A DNA stretch of 64,000 nucleotides, taken from NCBI RefSeq assembly GCF_003597395.2, contig NC_133771.1:138119651-138183650 (forward strand). The letters are read 5' to 3'. Every line of letters begins with the position of its first letter. Positions within the stretch are counted from its first letter, which is position 1. The notes below the pieces were generated by a model. It had not been told where the DNA came from, ran no database searches, and saw only the letters and a list, made by a program, of their open reading frames with translations. This DNA comes from Chelonoidis abingdonii. Lineage: Eukaryota > Chordata > Testudines > Testudinidae. Shown here one piece after another: positions 32,210-45,116 of this stretch. A program made the position numbers and the translations under genes.

Positions 32210-34669
32210 GCTCCAGGTCTTATTTACTGCATATTATTCAAACCCTGCTCCAAAGACAGGATTATTAGTTTCCTGTATGGGTTTTTCTACAGTACTCATC
32301 ACTAGTGTCTCAATGCTTCACAGATATTCATTTTCACAACACTGTCTTGTTTTACAGATGGAGAACTGAGGCACAGAAAGATTAAGGACAAAAGTATTCA
32401 CTGATTTTGGGTGTCCAACTTGAAACACCTAGGATCTGATTGTTCAGAGTATTTATATAGCACTTTATATGTTGAAAGCCCAGCTGCTACTGACTTCAGC
32501 TGCAGCTGTGTACACACAGCACTTCTGCAAGTCAGACCTTAGGCACCCAGAAAATGAGAAACAATTAGTGACCACCTGTGAAATGTCAGGTTTGAGTGAG
32601 CTGCCCAGCATCATATAGGAACTCTGCAATGATGCAGCATGAGAGTGCGTGTCTTCAGGCAGCACTCAACCTCGTAACCAGACAACTGTCTTTTCTCTTC
32701 TTGCAGCACCCTGCCTCACTCTCCACCCCTTCCAACTTCTGCAACAAAAGAAGTGGTCCTACAGACAGTCTCCTTCACAATACACTGATTCACCACCAGA
32801 GTACAGTCTATCCCATGCACTGAATGGGGCAGGGATCCTGTGTGAGGAAAAAAAAAAAATAGTATGTGATCTTGTAATTAAAGATTATCAAAGTATACAG
32901 CACAAGGTGGCATGCACAGGCAACCTTAATTCTGCATTTTTTTTTAAGTGAGTGCTTGACTTTGCAACCTTAAGAATGTTCTTTTAAGACAGTTTGTGGT
33001 ATGTGTAAAATGTACAATCCAGAAAGAATTAGTGCTACAGCTTTATAGCATAAAAAGGTCATTTTGGTCTATAATATTCAGGGCTGTCCTCAAAGAGCTC
33101 AATTGTGCAAGCCTTACTCATGCAAGTAATCCTACTGAAGCTAAAACGTATAGCCAAGAGAAAAAAGCCTCATCAGAACATGAGTCAAAAGCTACGGATT
33201 CAAATAAAAGTGTGCAGGACCAAGCCACTATTCTCATTTTCTCCTAGTACAACTGGCACTCAGTGAAATGAAAATGCTTTGTGGAATTTAAAAAAAAAAA
33301 AAAAGAAAAGTTAGAGCAAGGCCAGATTTTCTTGCTGCCAATGAAACCACCAACACAGGAGCCCAGGTTTTACAAAGAAAACCTGTGTCAGTGTCTGGGT
33401 GTGCATTATCTTTTAGAACGCACATTAGGCATTCCTGCTTGCTGTGCTTAGTTTAAGATTCTGTTATCAATAATGTATACACCTTGACCAACTTGGTCCT
33501 TCACCTATGCACTATGTTGCCCCTATTTTCAATCAATCATATATAGACCAGTTTTCTAGGTGAGCATGTCCTTGCCCCCACTTTACTTTCTCCAATTTGT
33601 TTTGGGGGGGGGGGGGGCGTTCTCTTTTGATCTAGCTGTAAATTGATCATGGACAACCCAGCCTAACACATGAATAATGCCAAAAAAACTCTCAATACTG
33701 ACTTCACACTAGCCTTAACAGTTTAAAGCAGTGCATACTGTACATCGTGCTTATGAAACTGATAGATTCTTAGTCACTCTCCCTGGAAAATTATGTTCTA
33801 GCTCTGCAGAGGAATTTCAGTGGAGAAAAGTTTGATGACCTCACAAAGCAAGACCCACGAAGAATCTCTATGTTGTGTCCCCCAACTTATCAACACATAT
33901 TTCAGCATTTCAATTTCTTTGCTGAGTTGGGACCCAGTCTGGTCTTCTCCAAACATGACTCATGGGCATGAAGTAAATGGGATATTGTAAGGCTAATTCT
34001 GCCCTCACACACCTGTGATAGTTCCTTTTATACTGATGAAACTCCATCTCAGGTGGAAGAGAGGGCAGACTCAGAATTGACAGATGGGCTCATTTATGTT
34101 ACAGAAATACAGTTTACCTTAGGAGGTCTCCTTGAAGGTGCTCCACACAAAGGCATCTCACTCAAGTCAGTAAGTTGTATGTGATTTGCTTGCAGAATTA
34201 GATCCTTGGCTAATTTTGAAAGCCTAGGCCCAAGTGATTAGTAATTGAGTGCCCAACTTGAGGCATTTTAAAAACTGCCACGAAGCCACTCTCAAAATTA
34301 ACTCTTACAAATGGTCTCATTTTAGGCAAATAAAAGTTGAGACCATCAAAATCACTAGGCAAGAACCACAGCAAAATGTTTGTCAAGTTTTCACCCATAA
34401 TAACAGCAACCATATCTTTTCAGAGGAAAGTATTTTAGGTGGGGGGAGGGGAGAGAGAAGGGGAAGATACAAAAACCCATGAATAAAATTAAGTCAAGTC
34501 AAGTCTCCATGAGAGCACTCCTCACAAGCCTGCAGCAACTCTGCCTCACACTATGCAGCTGGAGATTGGCAGAGTCCTCTAGACTTTAAGGTTCAGTGCA
34601 AATAAATAATCCTGATTGTTACATACACCAGTTATAAATTTAATCTTTTCTTCTCCATAGTAGACGACC
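32210..34669. other. Mostly unassigned; MIR-like antisense trace near 32350
   Basis: At 32350-32395 the words ttttacagatggagaactga and ggcacagaaagattaagg resemble antisense MIR/L2 core. A loosely similar gcccaacttgaggcattt word lies at 34250. A run of 14 G lies at 33604-33617. No gene recognised. Confidence 0.35.
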
Positions 34670-34677
34670 ACCTAAAC

Positions 34678-35009
34678 CAGGGTTTCTCAAACAGGGGTCT
34701 CCGCTTGTTTAGGGAAAGCCCCTGGCAGGCCAGGCCGGAGTGTTTACCTGACCCATTCGCAGGTCCGGCCGATCGTGGTTCCCACTGGCTGCAGATCGCT
34801 GCTCTGGGGCAAAGAGGGCTGCTGGAAGCGACATGGACCAAGGGACTTACTGACCTCCACTTCCAGCAGCCCCCATTGGCCCGGAGCAGCAATCCGCGAC
34901 CAGTGGGAGCCGCGATCAGCCGGACCTGCGGACGGGGCAGGTAAATACTCCGGCCTGGCCTGCCAGGGGCTTTCCCTACACAAGCGGAGACCCCATTTGA
35001 GAAACCCTG
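34678..35009. mobile_element. Foldback hAT MITE, 332 bp
   Basis: Terminal inverted repeats are over 30 bp: cagggtttctcaaac...ctccgcttgt against acaagcggag...gagaaaccctg. An exact 8-bp duplication ACCTAAAC flanks it (34670-34677 and 35010-35017). The palindrome extends inward through cccctggcaggccaggccgg and its inverse, which explains near-identical peptides encoded on both strands. Confidence 0.93.
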
Positions 35010-35017
35010 ACCTAAAC

Positions 35018-36696
35018 CAATGTTAGTGACAAGTATAAGCACAGACAATGCTATCAATCTAGGCCAATAGTTTCGTACAGAAGAGCCTAAAGTCAGGTTC
35101 CTAAATCCATATTTAGGCTCCTGCCAGCTTTTCAAAGTGCTGAATGGGATGACCACCTTCTTGGCTGAAACACCAAGAACTGACCCAAGGACCTTCAGAG
35201 CTAAAGGCATTAGCTTGAGCTGCAGCAGCTTGACAACCAAGGCTTGCTAAGTGGGGCTGCAACATAGTCACATCCTCTGCAAATCAAAGATAGATGTGGA
35301 CCTGACACACATTCACTAGAGGGTTATATGAGCATCCAAGAGCTCCCACTGGGTCAAATTCTTTTATTCTATAAATTATTGAGTTATTCATTTTTGCACT
35401 ATGTGGAGATCTGTGGGAGCAGTGAAGGATAGGCTCCTAACTTATGTTCCTTTGTTACAGTAAAGGTTTTCAAACCTGCACCACTCTAATACCTAGGCAC
35501 CAATTCTCTACTGGCATTAAGAATTCATACTATTTCTGGAGTAGATACAAGGTGCATGGAGATGTCTGAGGAGTTATCTATTCTGAATTCATATTTGGAA
35601 AAAAACATTGAAAACAGTCTCCAAGAACAAATCTCTGCCTGTGGTTACATAACCCAAAACTCTCTAGATGAATTCCCAGTTCTCTGCACACCTAACAGAA
35701 TGAGTCTAGGATAGTATGTCAATGTCTCCTGGTAAATATGGAGTAGAGTGGAGACAGGCTCCTGGTACTTTGTGTTTTCTAATTAAACACACCCATTGTT
35801 ACATTAATAAGACAAGAACATCTTGTTATGATGTACCCCTAGGTGACATTTCAGGTCTTTTGAAGAAAATGCATGGAAAAGAAACAAACCCAGCAGATTC
35901 TGCCAGCAAAAAAGCTAGTAAATGAGCTTTTGGTGTGAAAAAAGAGAAGGTGAGGGAGAGAAAAACAAGAAAGGGGAGAGATCATTCTGCTTGAGTCTCA
36001 GTATCAGTAGATTTATAGACTTCAGAGGTCATTATAATTTGTCTTTCACTTAGTTCATGATATTAAAAAGGTAAAAAATCTCCCCCTCCCCATTATTCTC
36101 CAGTTTTATAAGACAGCATATTTCACTCACAACAGCTTTGTGAGGAGTAAATAAACTGGTTGTAGGGTGCATAGATCACTGTACTCTGAAGAGATTAGCT
36201 GAGAAATCTGATTCTTGTGCCTTTCCCATCTCTGAGAAGATTTTTCTTGCCATTCAGAGTTTGATGCAATCCCATTTCCAACAGGTGATGGATCAGTTCC
36301 CTATTTGTACCATGCATGCTACTCTGGTTTATTGACTATGCTCCACCCCTTTGCTGTTCTTCAGCTGGGTTCTTTGATGTACTGGTTTCCCTGAAAAGTA
36401 CATGCTGCAAAGAGAAGTGGAGTTGCTGTACTTGGTATTTGGGTGCAGAAGAGTGACTTGCTAACTGGTGAGCACCCACTTGTGGCAGCGCATGTTGTAG
36501 CAGGCTCTTCCCCCCTCTAGAGTCCTCTGCTGACAGCTGCTCCAATCTTGTGGTGTTCTGCGTCTTCCTGTGACTTGACCCTTCTGCCAGGTCACATTTA
36601 GTCCTACCCCTTCCTGGGCAACAAAATCCCATGAAACAATAGACCAGTGATCTTATGCCAGGTCTTTGGCCCAACCCTGGGCTCTATGGGCTCTCA
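35018..36696. other. Unassigned intergenic sequence
   Basis: No exon, RNA gene or terminal repeats recognised. The short frame at 35716-35925 (69 codons) has no known motif. Confidence 0.5.
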
Positions 36697-36704
36697 ATGC
36701 CACC

Positions 36705-36956
36705 CAGGGCTGGCTCCAGGAACCAGCGCAGCAAGCAGGTGCTGGGGTGGCCAACGGAGAGGGGCAGCCCATCTGGCTCATCGGTGGCAATTTGGCAGTG
36801 GGTCCCTCAGTCCCTCTCGGAGGGAAGGGCCTGCCACCAAATTGCCACTGAAGAATGAAGCAGCGGCGGTAGAGCTGCTGCTGAAGTGCTGCCAATCGTG
36901 GCTTTTTTTTTTTTTGGTCACTGCTTGGGGCAGCAAAAACGCTGAAGCAGGCTCTG
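36705..36956. mobile_element. hAT MITE, 252 bp
   Basis: Termini cagggctggctccag and ctgaagcaggctctg are inverted with a few mismatches. An exact 8-bp duplication ATGCCACC flanks it (36697-36704 and 36957-36964). Internal inverted words gtggcaatttgg and ccaaattgccac form a second palindrome. It belongs to the same broad family as the outer element at 31382. Confidence 0.93.
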
Positions 36957-36965
36957 ATGCCACCT

Positions 36966-37532
36966 CTCAGCTGCTAGTAAGGAAACACCCTGGGTTCCAG
37001 TCCAGGGACCGTGTAGCAAGCAGCTAAGGTCTGTTCCCTCAGGTTCCTTGCTCCCTTAGCCTGCCTCTAATCCCTTCCTGGGATCACTCCTCCACAGACG
37101 CTCTGCAGCATTTTTCTAGCTCTTGTACTGAGCTACATCTCCCAGGAGGGCTGGCTCCTGTCTGCCTCCCCCAATGCTCTCCAGATGTCCATATCTCTTG
37201 CCTCCGGAAATCCACTCCAAGCTACCTCCCTGGTGTCAAGTGACTCAGTAGCTCAGTCACTCTCTGTGGCTCTTCAGTGTCTGCCTTGGCCCTTTTCCAG
37301 TGCCCTTTTTCAGGCAAGGACCCCAAACCTTACTTTCCCCCTTGAATCCCTGCCTCTCTACTGCTTTGAAGTTCTCCTTTATTAGTCACCCTGTTCTGCT
37401 CAGCAAGGACTCATCCTTAATTCAGTCACCAGCTCCTTCCCACCTGGGCCTAGCTCTCCCTCCGTGTGCACCAATTACTTTCTAGCTCCTGTTAACCCTT
37501 TCACTGGAAGTGTGGGGGTACTTTCCATCACA
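36966..37532 (-). mobile_element. Antisense LTR (TGTGATGG family)
   Basis: Read on the minus strand it starts TGTGATGGAAAG at 37532. It has a taataaagg TATA-like box (about 37385) and the family signature ggtccctggactggaaccc near 36991-37010. It is the fourth copy of the family at 3320, 10255 and 56418. The 3' boundary is unclear because the hAT MITE at 36705-36956 lies just beyond. No TSD found. Confidence 0.6.
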
Positions 37533-39007
37533 GTAGGCAGTACCAGAAAGTCACGGGACATAGGTTATGCAATTCACAAATGACTCAGGTGTCCAGACAG
37601 CTAAAGTGAAATCTATACAGAAGAGCCCATGCTTGTTAGACAACTTCTTGTCCTAAAACAGGGACAGATTAAATCAATCTGGGGCTCTAACCACAGCAGA
37701 GGTTCCCAAGAAAGACAGAGGGTTCCTAAGTATTGACCCCAACCTGAGCTTTGCTTGCTACTCTTTTGCCCCTGCCACACCCAGAAGCCTCTGCTGCGGT
37801 GGTACAGGTACACTCACCTCCCTCCCAGAGCAACAGATATGAAACGTAGCATTGTCCTCTGAGCTCTCCTGACGAATTACACATTCTCTTTTCTTTACAT
37901 CTTCCTTGTCTCCTACTTACTGCAGACATTTTAAACACCTCTTTAAAAAAAACTATTAACTTTGTGCCAGAGAAAAATCACAAATATTCCCATGGAGAAA
38001 ACCCCTTAACAGAATTCCTTGCAATCTTGAATTAAGCTGTTTTCCTTGGTAACATGAGGTTTCTAAAACAGTACCTGCAGAGGAATTGTAAGTATAAGCT
38101 TTAAAATAAAAGTTTATAAAACTTTCTGAAATATTTGCCTTGGTCTGAAAGCTTCCATGTTTAATCTGTCCAAGACTAATTCTTTTCAGGAAGGCTTGAC
38201 CATGATTCCTTCAGCTGTTTTCAGTTATGAGTGTGTTAATAAATCTATGCATTAATTTTATTAACTTTTTACTGAAAATTGCTTCTTTAGATAAGTCATT
38301 TCCTAGTACAGAGAGGATGGTCAGAAATTAAGAGCAACACAAAAACACTTGTCAAAAAGCAACTTTTGACTGAACAATGAAAATCTGTAAAAAGATTCCC
38401 TTGTGTTGTGATTTTTCTTGAACAACTTTTGTCAAATGTTGATAAAGATCAAACAAATTTTTCCATAGGAAAAAAGTAGTGTACGTAAGAGTTATGCAAA
38501 GCGGAGAATGAAAAAGCAGTTTGACATCCACCATAGACACTGACATCAGCGGTCAAATGCAAGTAGTTCTCTAATGAGCTAATTATGCCATTTCATGTTG
38601 AACTAGAAAGTCTTTTAACGAATGGAAGTTTTTGACATAATGAGCAATCCTGTAAACCACGATTACAAAGAGTACTAAATGTTATCTCACTGAAGCCAGT
38701 GGGATTACAGTCCTAAGAACTACGCATGTAGTAAGTGTTTCAGGGTTGTATCCTTGCTTTGGGGGGGGGGGGGGGGAATCTAGTGATGTGCGATATCCTT
38801 TATAGAATTATGCTCATGATATGGCATAACATATTGTATGCATGATGGGTATTGTAAGGTATCATTGGAAAGGTTTTGATTTACAATTTTGCAGCTTAAT
38901 TCAGCAACCTGAAAGTCTAATGGATAGTTCAAAGTAAAATATATATAGTAAACTAAAGCCTTGTATTTTTTCAATAAGGATTATAGATTGGTTACAAAAT
39001 AGTAATT
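37533..39007. other. Unassigned; G16 run at 38761-38776
   Basis: No gene or terminal repeats recognised. The G run is a simple homopolymer. Confidence 0.5.
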
Positions 39008-39195
39008 CATAGAATTTAAGACTAGCAACGAATGTTATGAGCATCTAGTCTGGCCTCCAGCATAACACAGACCATAGAACCTGATCAAGTAATTCCTGCA
39101 TCAATCCCTAATAACTACTGGTTGGACTGGGGCACATCTTTTAGAAAGGGATCCAGTCTTGATTTAAAGGCTTTAAGTGATAGAGAATCCATCAC
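39008..39195 (-). mobile_element. Older CR1 LINE, 3' part (left of nested insertion)
   Basis: The left end tcatagaatttaagacta is an antisense CR1 3' end, followed by catctagtctggcctccag and ggcacatcttttagaaagg, then agagaatccatcaca, where the sequence breaks. The same element resumes at about 40054. Confidence 0.75.
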
Positions 39196-40050
39196 ATAGA
39201 ATCATAAAAGATTAGGCTTGGAAGAGACATCAGGAGACCATCTAGTCCAATGCCCTGCTCAAAGCAGGGCTAACACCAACTAAATCATCCCAGCCAGGGC
39301 TTTGTCAAGCCAGGTCTTAATAAACCTCTAAGGATAGAGGTTCCACCACCAACCTAGGTAACCCATTCCAGTGCTTCATCACTCTCCTAGTGAAATAGTT
39401 TTTCCTAATATCCATCCTAGACCTCCCGCACTGCAACTTGAGACCATTGCTCCTCAGTGGTGGCAGATGACAGAACAAGAACAGCCTAGACCCCGCCCCT
39501 TTGGAACCCCCCTTCAGATAGTTGAAGGCTGCTATCAAATCTCCCCTCACACTTGTCTTCTGCAGACTAAACAAGACGAGTTCCTCAGCCTCTCCTCTTA
39601 AGTCACATGTCCCAACCCCCTAATAATTTTCATTGCCCTCCGCTGGACTCTCCAATTTGTCCACATCCTTTCTATAGTTGGAGGCCCAAAACTGGATGCA
39701 ATACTCCAGATGTGATCTCACCAGTGTTGAATAGAGAGGAACAATCACTTCCCTTGATCTGCTGGCATTGCTCCTACTAATGCAGCCCAATAGGCCATTG
39801 GCCTTTTTGGCAACAAGGGTGCACTGCTTACACATATCCAGCTTCTTGTCCACTGTAATCTCCAGGTCCTTTTCTGCAGAACTGCTGTTTAGCCAGTCAC
39901 TCCTCAGCCTGTAGCAGTCCATGGGATTCTTCCGTCCTAAGTGCAGGACTCTGCACTTATCCTTGTTCAACCTCAGATTTGTTTGGGCCCAACCCTCCAA
40001 TTTGTCTAGGTCACTCTGGACCCTATCCCTACCCTCCAGTATATCTACAT
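39196..40050 (-). mobile_element. Younger CR1 LINE 3' part with RT C-terminal frame
   Basis: A clean antisense CR1. It starts tagaatcataaaag at the 3' end, then ggagaccatctagtccaatg. The minus-strand frame 39620-40096 (158 codons) carries the ORF2 region after the active site: WAQTNLRLNKDKCRVLHLG, then LDMCKQCTLVAKKANGLLGC and LVRSHLEYCIQFWA. A second frame, 39317-39574, continues the ORF2 tail with SLQKTSVRGDLIAAFNYLKG. It is much less diverged than its host element. A possible short duplication ATCAC sits at both edges (39191-39195 and 40049-40053). Confidence 0.9.
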
Positions 40051-40053
40051 CAC

Positions 40054-40790
40054 CACGTGAACTGTCCCAATGGTTAATTATCGTCAGTGTCAACATGTGG
40101 CTTATTTCCAGTTTGAATTTCTCTAGCTTCAGCCATTGGGTCTTGTTATACCTTTGTCTGCTAAATCAATGAGCCTCCTCCAATCAGAAATCTTCTCTCC
40201 AGGTAGGCAAGTATAGGCTGATCAAGTCACCTCTTAATTTTTTTTGTCCATGAACTAAATAGATGGAGCTTCTTAAGTCTCTCATTTTTATTTTGTATCA
40301 TTCTTGTGGCTCTGTTTTTCAACATACTTTTAAAAGCGTGGACACCAAAATGGGATGCAGTATTCTAGTAATGGTCTCACCAGTATTGCTGCATGCCACA
40401 ATATCACCTCCCTGCTCGTACATCCAAAGATCATGTTAGCTCTGTTAACTACAGCATCAGAATAGGAGCACACGTTCAGCTGTTATCCACCGTGACCTCA
40501 AGTCCTTTCCAGAATCACTGCTTTCCACAAAACAGCCCCCATCTTATAAGCATGATCTAGATTATTTCTTCCTAAATATGAACTTGTATGTGGCTGTATT
40601 AATGCATGTTTGAATGCTCAGTTTACTAGATATAGCAGATTGTGCTGTATAAAAGTGGCCTGTCATTTTTCACCACTCTGTATCATCCACAAGCGTTGCT
40701 ACAATTTTATAACATCTTCTAACACTGGTAAAAATATCAAATAGCATTGTGCTCAGAACATAGTGCTCTGAGAAACCACTATGTGAGGCA
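40054..40790 (-). mobile_element. Older CR1 LINE, continuation right of the nested insertion
   Basis: It resumes the old CR1 in antisense with tcccaatggttaattatcg, cttatttccagtttgaattt and ggtcttgttatacc, then ORF2 wording around gcagtattctagtaatggtc and tgtatcatccacaag. It is heavily mutated with no open frame of note, and fades near 40790. Confidence 0.75.
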
Positions 40791-41199
40791 GTTACAGCTA
40801 TAATCTTAATCCCTTGTCAGGTAACTTATATCTTTCCTGTAGAAGATATACAGCAGTCCATAACTGCTACATCTTTTTACTAACTCAGCTAGGCACCATG
40901 ATCAAACTAAGATATTTAGCATAAGACATGTTACTGCAGATTACTCTTAACAGCCCATTTTTGCAGTTGCCTTTAAGCTTATCTAGCAAAGATTGCTTTA
41001 GGTAAACAACACTGTTGCACAACTCCCTCCCTATGATGGTTGGGGGATTACAACAAGTTATGTTCAGTGGCCCTGAGCTTCAATTAATATTGGCTAATTA
41101 TTCAGTTAAGAATGGCCAGTGTTCACTTAGGGAAGTGACAGGATTATAAAACATCTGGGCAACCATTTTCTGGCATTTAATAGGCACGTAAGGACTTGA
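40791..41199. other. Unassigned intergenic sequence
   Basis: Nothing recognised. Confidence 0.5.
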
Positions 41200-41935
41200 A
41201 CACATTCATTTGATAAAAGTGTTATCCAACCTAGTATCCTGTCTCCAACAATGGCCAGTATCAGACGTTTCAGAGAAATGTGCAAGAATATTGAGCAATG
41301 GACAAAAATTAAATTGCTTTCCCACAGAAATGTCTTCCAAAGTCCCATCAGTTATAGGAGTTGGCTTATAAAACCTCTTCCTTCTGGTCATATCTTATAC
41401 AGTTTTCCTAATCACCTGGCCTCAGTGAAAAGTCTTATGGTAATGAATACTTTTTTTTTTTAAAACCATACACACACCCCTATCCTCCTTTCTGTTTTAA
41501 AATACATTGCTTTTCAGTTTAATTGCATGTTCCCTTATTCTTGTACTGTGAGAAAGCATAAATTGGAGTGATTTACCATCTCTCCACCCCTATTTTGTAT
41601 ATTTCTGCTGTCTGTCTTCCAGGTCTCCTCTATACACTTTTGGCTGACACAAAGAATTCTGGTAGAATGGAAAGGATTGATTGTCTTACAGAAGTTATGT
41701 TGGTTTGTCCTTATCCTATCAGGTTCATCTAGGTTTTTCCCCCATAACTTCAACTGCATTTCAACCTATTCACCAGGATGGGTTCAACAATAGGTACCAT
41801 ATCTTAACAGAAGATTGCACCTTTTATTGGCAGATCAGCCATTTCATGTCTATGTTCCTTCAGAATTCTTGGATAAATACCACCGAATCCATCCTGGTGA
41901 CTTGTTGCTTTCTGATTTAATAGTGAACTCCATTA
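41200..41935 (-). mobile_element. Antisense CR1 LINE, degraded
   Basis: The words cctagtatcctgtctccaac and aatggccagtatcagacg (41229-41270) are antisense CR1 3' sequence. At 41520-41600 catgttcccttattcttgta matches a further internal block. At 41880-41925 ccatcctggtgacttg matches the antisense of the ORF2 motif upstream of the RT active region. Deletions separate these blocks. Confidence 0.6.
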
Positions 41936-43645
41936 TTTGTCTGTGTCAAACAGCTACAGCAAATCAAAAGAGAAATATAGGAGGTTAGGTTATTAAAAAA
42001 ATCACTATGTATATAGAAAGAGTGACTTTTGAAATGTATCGAGCCAAATTCTTCCCTCATTTACAGTGGGCTTGGGGAGCATTCTGCCCTTTACACTGTG
42101 CAACCTCACTAAAGTCAGTGGTGTTACATGTGTCTAAGGAGGAGGCAAATTTAGCCCTGTGGCTTTTGATCTATGTAAGTTGAGGGGAAACTACACAAAT
42201 GCAAATATTTAAGAGGTTTTAGAACACTAGAAGCCCTAGCACAGTAGAATCAATGTACTAGCATCACAAATGGTGCTGAAAAATGGTAGTGACACCAAAA
42301 ACAATAGTTTGTATTGTTGACTGTGTCCCAGAATGTATTACAAACACAAAGACCAATAATACCTGCCAAGTATAAGGGATCAGCTGTCACTTGGAAAAAT
42401 TCTGCATGGATTCCACACTCACAGCCAATGCATTTATCATGAATACTACTAGGATGATTAGGGTTCATGGCTTCTTTCCTTTATACCCTTCAGTTAAATC
42501 TGCCAATCAATTTTCTTCCCCCTTAGGTTTCACGATGTGCTGGAGAATCATCTGAACAGAAACGGAGGCAAATGAATAGGAAGTCAGTTCAGTAGCTCTT
42601 ATAAGACAATCAGGGCATTACACTTGCTAGAGACATTCAAATCAGAGAGGATTTTTTTGAAGACATGTTTTAGGGGTGGTGAGTGGCTCAGGGAAATCTA
42701 CTTTGTGAAGACAGAAATCATTGGGGGAACCTCACTCATAGGATTTCATTGTATTTGTTTAGGTTCATCTTACCAAGACTCCTTTATGATAAGACATCTG
42801 TATGAGGAACAAAAAGTAACCTATGAAGCCAAGATCTTAGAGATCTAGCTTTGTTGTAAAGTACAGAGTCTGCATTGACCGGATACACTCTTCTCATAAA
42901 AGGCAAGAAAGGCTGCGAAAAGTTCTCTGTCTATTGATTTAAATCATTTTAACATTTTTCATTGCACAGTACTGTTCATTAACCATGCACAGTATATTGA
43001 GGTTCTATGGACAGAAAAACAAGGGCATGGACAACACCTCAAGGTATCAGATTCTATTCGTCTGTCTCTATTTCCAGAGATTTAAATGAAGTAACAGATC
43101 TCATTCACCACCATTCTTCTTTCTTGATCAGAGTTGGAGGTAATCTAATTACACATCATTGTAAATTTCTAAGACGTTATCACAGAAAGAAAAAAACTGT
43201 TACAAAGACAAAACACACCACATAACTTGCTGACATACTCAAAATACTGAATATACATCATCCTCTCCAGTGCCATCTGTAGTCCAATGAGGGAAGGTAA
43301 ATGGGTTTTATGTCTCACAGATGAGGCAGAAAGAGGTTTGCAAGATACTATATGGAGAATAAGATGACAATACATTATCTTTTGTTCATAGTGAACAGTT
43401 TGGGTGGAAGAACAGTCACCAAACTATATATGGGAGGGTAAGAGGCAACATGCTGTAGTGTCTAACAATGAGTGGATTGACCAAAGAATGACCTGTGGTT
43501 GGGTGTGTGGGGCTTATGGGGTATGTGTATGCTGCATAGAGAGTTTGTAGCCCATACATTTGAGATTATATGATGGAAGGGAGAGGGGTTGATCTTTGGT
43601 CAGGGCTTGAAGAGAATAAATTTTTGCATGGAGAAGGGACAGTTG
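41936..43645. other. Unassigned; ancient palindromic trace at 42050-42170
   Basis: Wording such as ccaaattcttccctcattta and ctaaagtcagtggtgttaca resembles the 2220 family. No gene recognised. Confidence 0.4.
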
Positions 43646-43672
43646 CACACACACACACACACACACACACAC
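43646..43672. repeat. (CA)n microsatellite, 27 bp
   Basis: An uninterrupted CA dinucleotide run read directly, about 13.5 units. Confidence 0.97.
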
Positions 43673-44539
43673 TGAATATCCCCAAAACCTCATTTACTTG
43701 ACTGTATGATTTGAATATTTGCATCCCTTCCCTTAACTGTTCATTTTCCACATTTTTAAATTCATCGGGGCTTTGTTTAACTAATGTATAGTAGCAACTT
43801 CAAACCTAAGATATAAGTTGGAGGGGGGAGAGAATTCTTGGCAATGTAATTTTCTTTGCAGATTCCTCATGCCAGTTTAGATAACATTCAAGTCAAAACT
43901 TCCTAAGGGGAATAGAGTCCTTTTAACTGCTAATATTTTTTCAGCAAACTGTACACAAGAGGAATACATGCGTACTTGAGAGCAAAGCTATTTGAACACA
44001 TAATTCTAATTAAGAGTTTAATTAAAGTATAAGTTTGCTTAAAGTTAAAGTTTAATATATTCCGCCCCCACCCCCAAACAAAAAAACAAAAACCCAGACA
44101 TCTGTTTAGATACTGGCAACTATTAAACTCAGCCTTTGCCAATGTATTACAGCAGATGTTAGTTTCCAATTGCTTGTTTCCCTAGGATGTGGGTATTGTT
44201 TAACTAGATTGTAATGAGAGGACTGTTTGAATTAAATGGAACCAGTTACATTAAAAAATAGGGCATTGTTCTCCAATGTGACTTAGTTACATTGGCACAT
44301 TGAAGTGGGAGGAAATAATTTATATCCCATGAAAAAGCTTCCACGCCATCATAATGTTGTTTGGCTGATATTTATGTACAACATGAAATAAGGCTCCTAA
44401 TGGTTCAAGCTGGCATCTCGATGAACATGTGTTACTCTGCCCTCTGAGTGGAATTTAAAATATTTTATAGGACTAATATTAAAAACAACACTTATGATTT
44501 TTTTTTTTAAAAAGGTCTCTTTAGCAGGAAGGGACAAAA
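43673..44539. other. Unassigned AT-rich sequence
   Basis: No gene or terminal repeats recognised. Confidence 0.5.
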
Positions 44540-44669
44540 TAGTGGTTTTCAACCTGTGGCCCACAGACCCCTGGGGGTCTGCAGACTATGCCTAAGACTT
44601 CCAGAGGGGTCCACATTTCCATTCAAAAATTTGTAGGGGTCTGCAAATGAAAAAAGTTGAAAACCACCG
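44540..44669. mobile_element. hAT (Charlie-like) MITE, 130 bp
   Basis: The start tagtggttttcaacc and end gttgaaaaccaccg are inverted. The interior cccctgggggtctgcagact is shared with common hAT MITEs of this kind. The usual leading C is mutated to T. I could not find a matching 8-bp duplication, so the edges may be worn. Confidence 0.75.
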
Positions 44670-45116
44670 GCTTATATAAACAGGAATGCACCTCTCTCCA
44701 CCTACCCCCTATCCATTTAGTCTTAGACTCATTAAAACTGCATTTCAACTGACCTTGTCTTGAGGTCCGGACAAGCTCAGCTACTTCCTTCACTTCTTGT
44801 TTATCTCCAGCTTCAGAAACAAAAATGCTGCTGTTTTTTGAATACTCCAGAAGGGGATAGTCTTTCAAGTGATCTGGCTAGAGGACCAAGTAACAGGAAG
44901 AGGCAGATCACCGCAGTGTTGGAGTGACCATCAGCAGGCGATTCCTGATTGGGAGAGCTGCTATGCCATACCTGGCCACAAAGAGGCACTAGTGAGGACT
45001 CAACCCCTTCACAGCATCTAAGGAGGACTTGAAACATTGTGTACTTTAGAATAGTCTCACTGCAGATTCAAAACAACTGCTTCTTTCACACTCAAGGAAG
45101 GCAGATAGCCTAGGTA
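44670..45116. other. Unassigned intergenic sequence
   Basis: Nothing recognised. Confidence 0.5.

Noticed and set aside
33604..33617. G homopolymer runs here and at 38761-38776 as G-quadruplex candidates
   Set aside because: Single uninterrupted runs are common simple sequence and prone to sequencing error; no functional context was seen.
34632..35240. 202-codon minus-strand frame, the longest in the window
   Set aside because: Its middle 110 codons are the palindromic hAT MITE at 34678-35009, the ends are unrelated flanking sequence, and no domain or splice context supports a gene.
36336..37027. Frames of 112 and 126 codons
   Set aside because: They overlap a hAT MITE and the flank of an antisense LTR, with no domain recognised.
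43646..43672. Possible CRISPR-like or satellite array
   Set aside because: It is a plain CA dinucleotide microsatellite without spacers.
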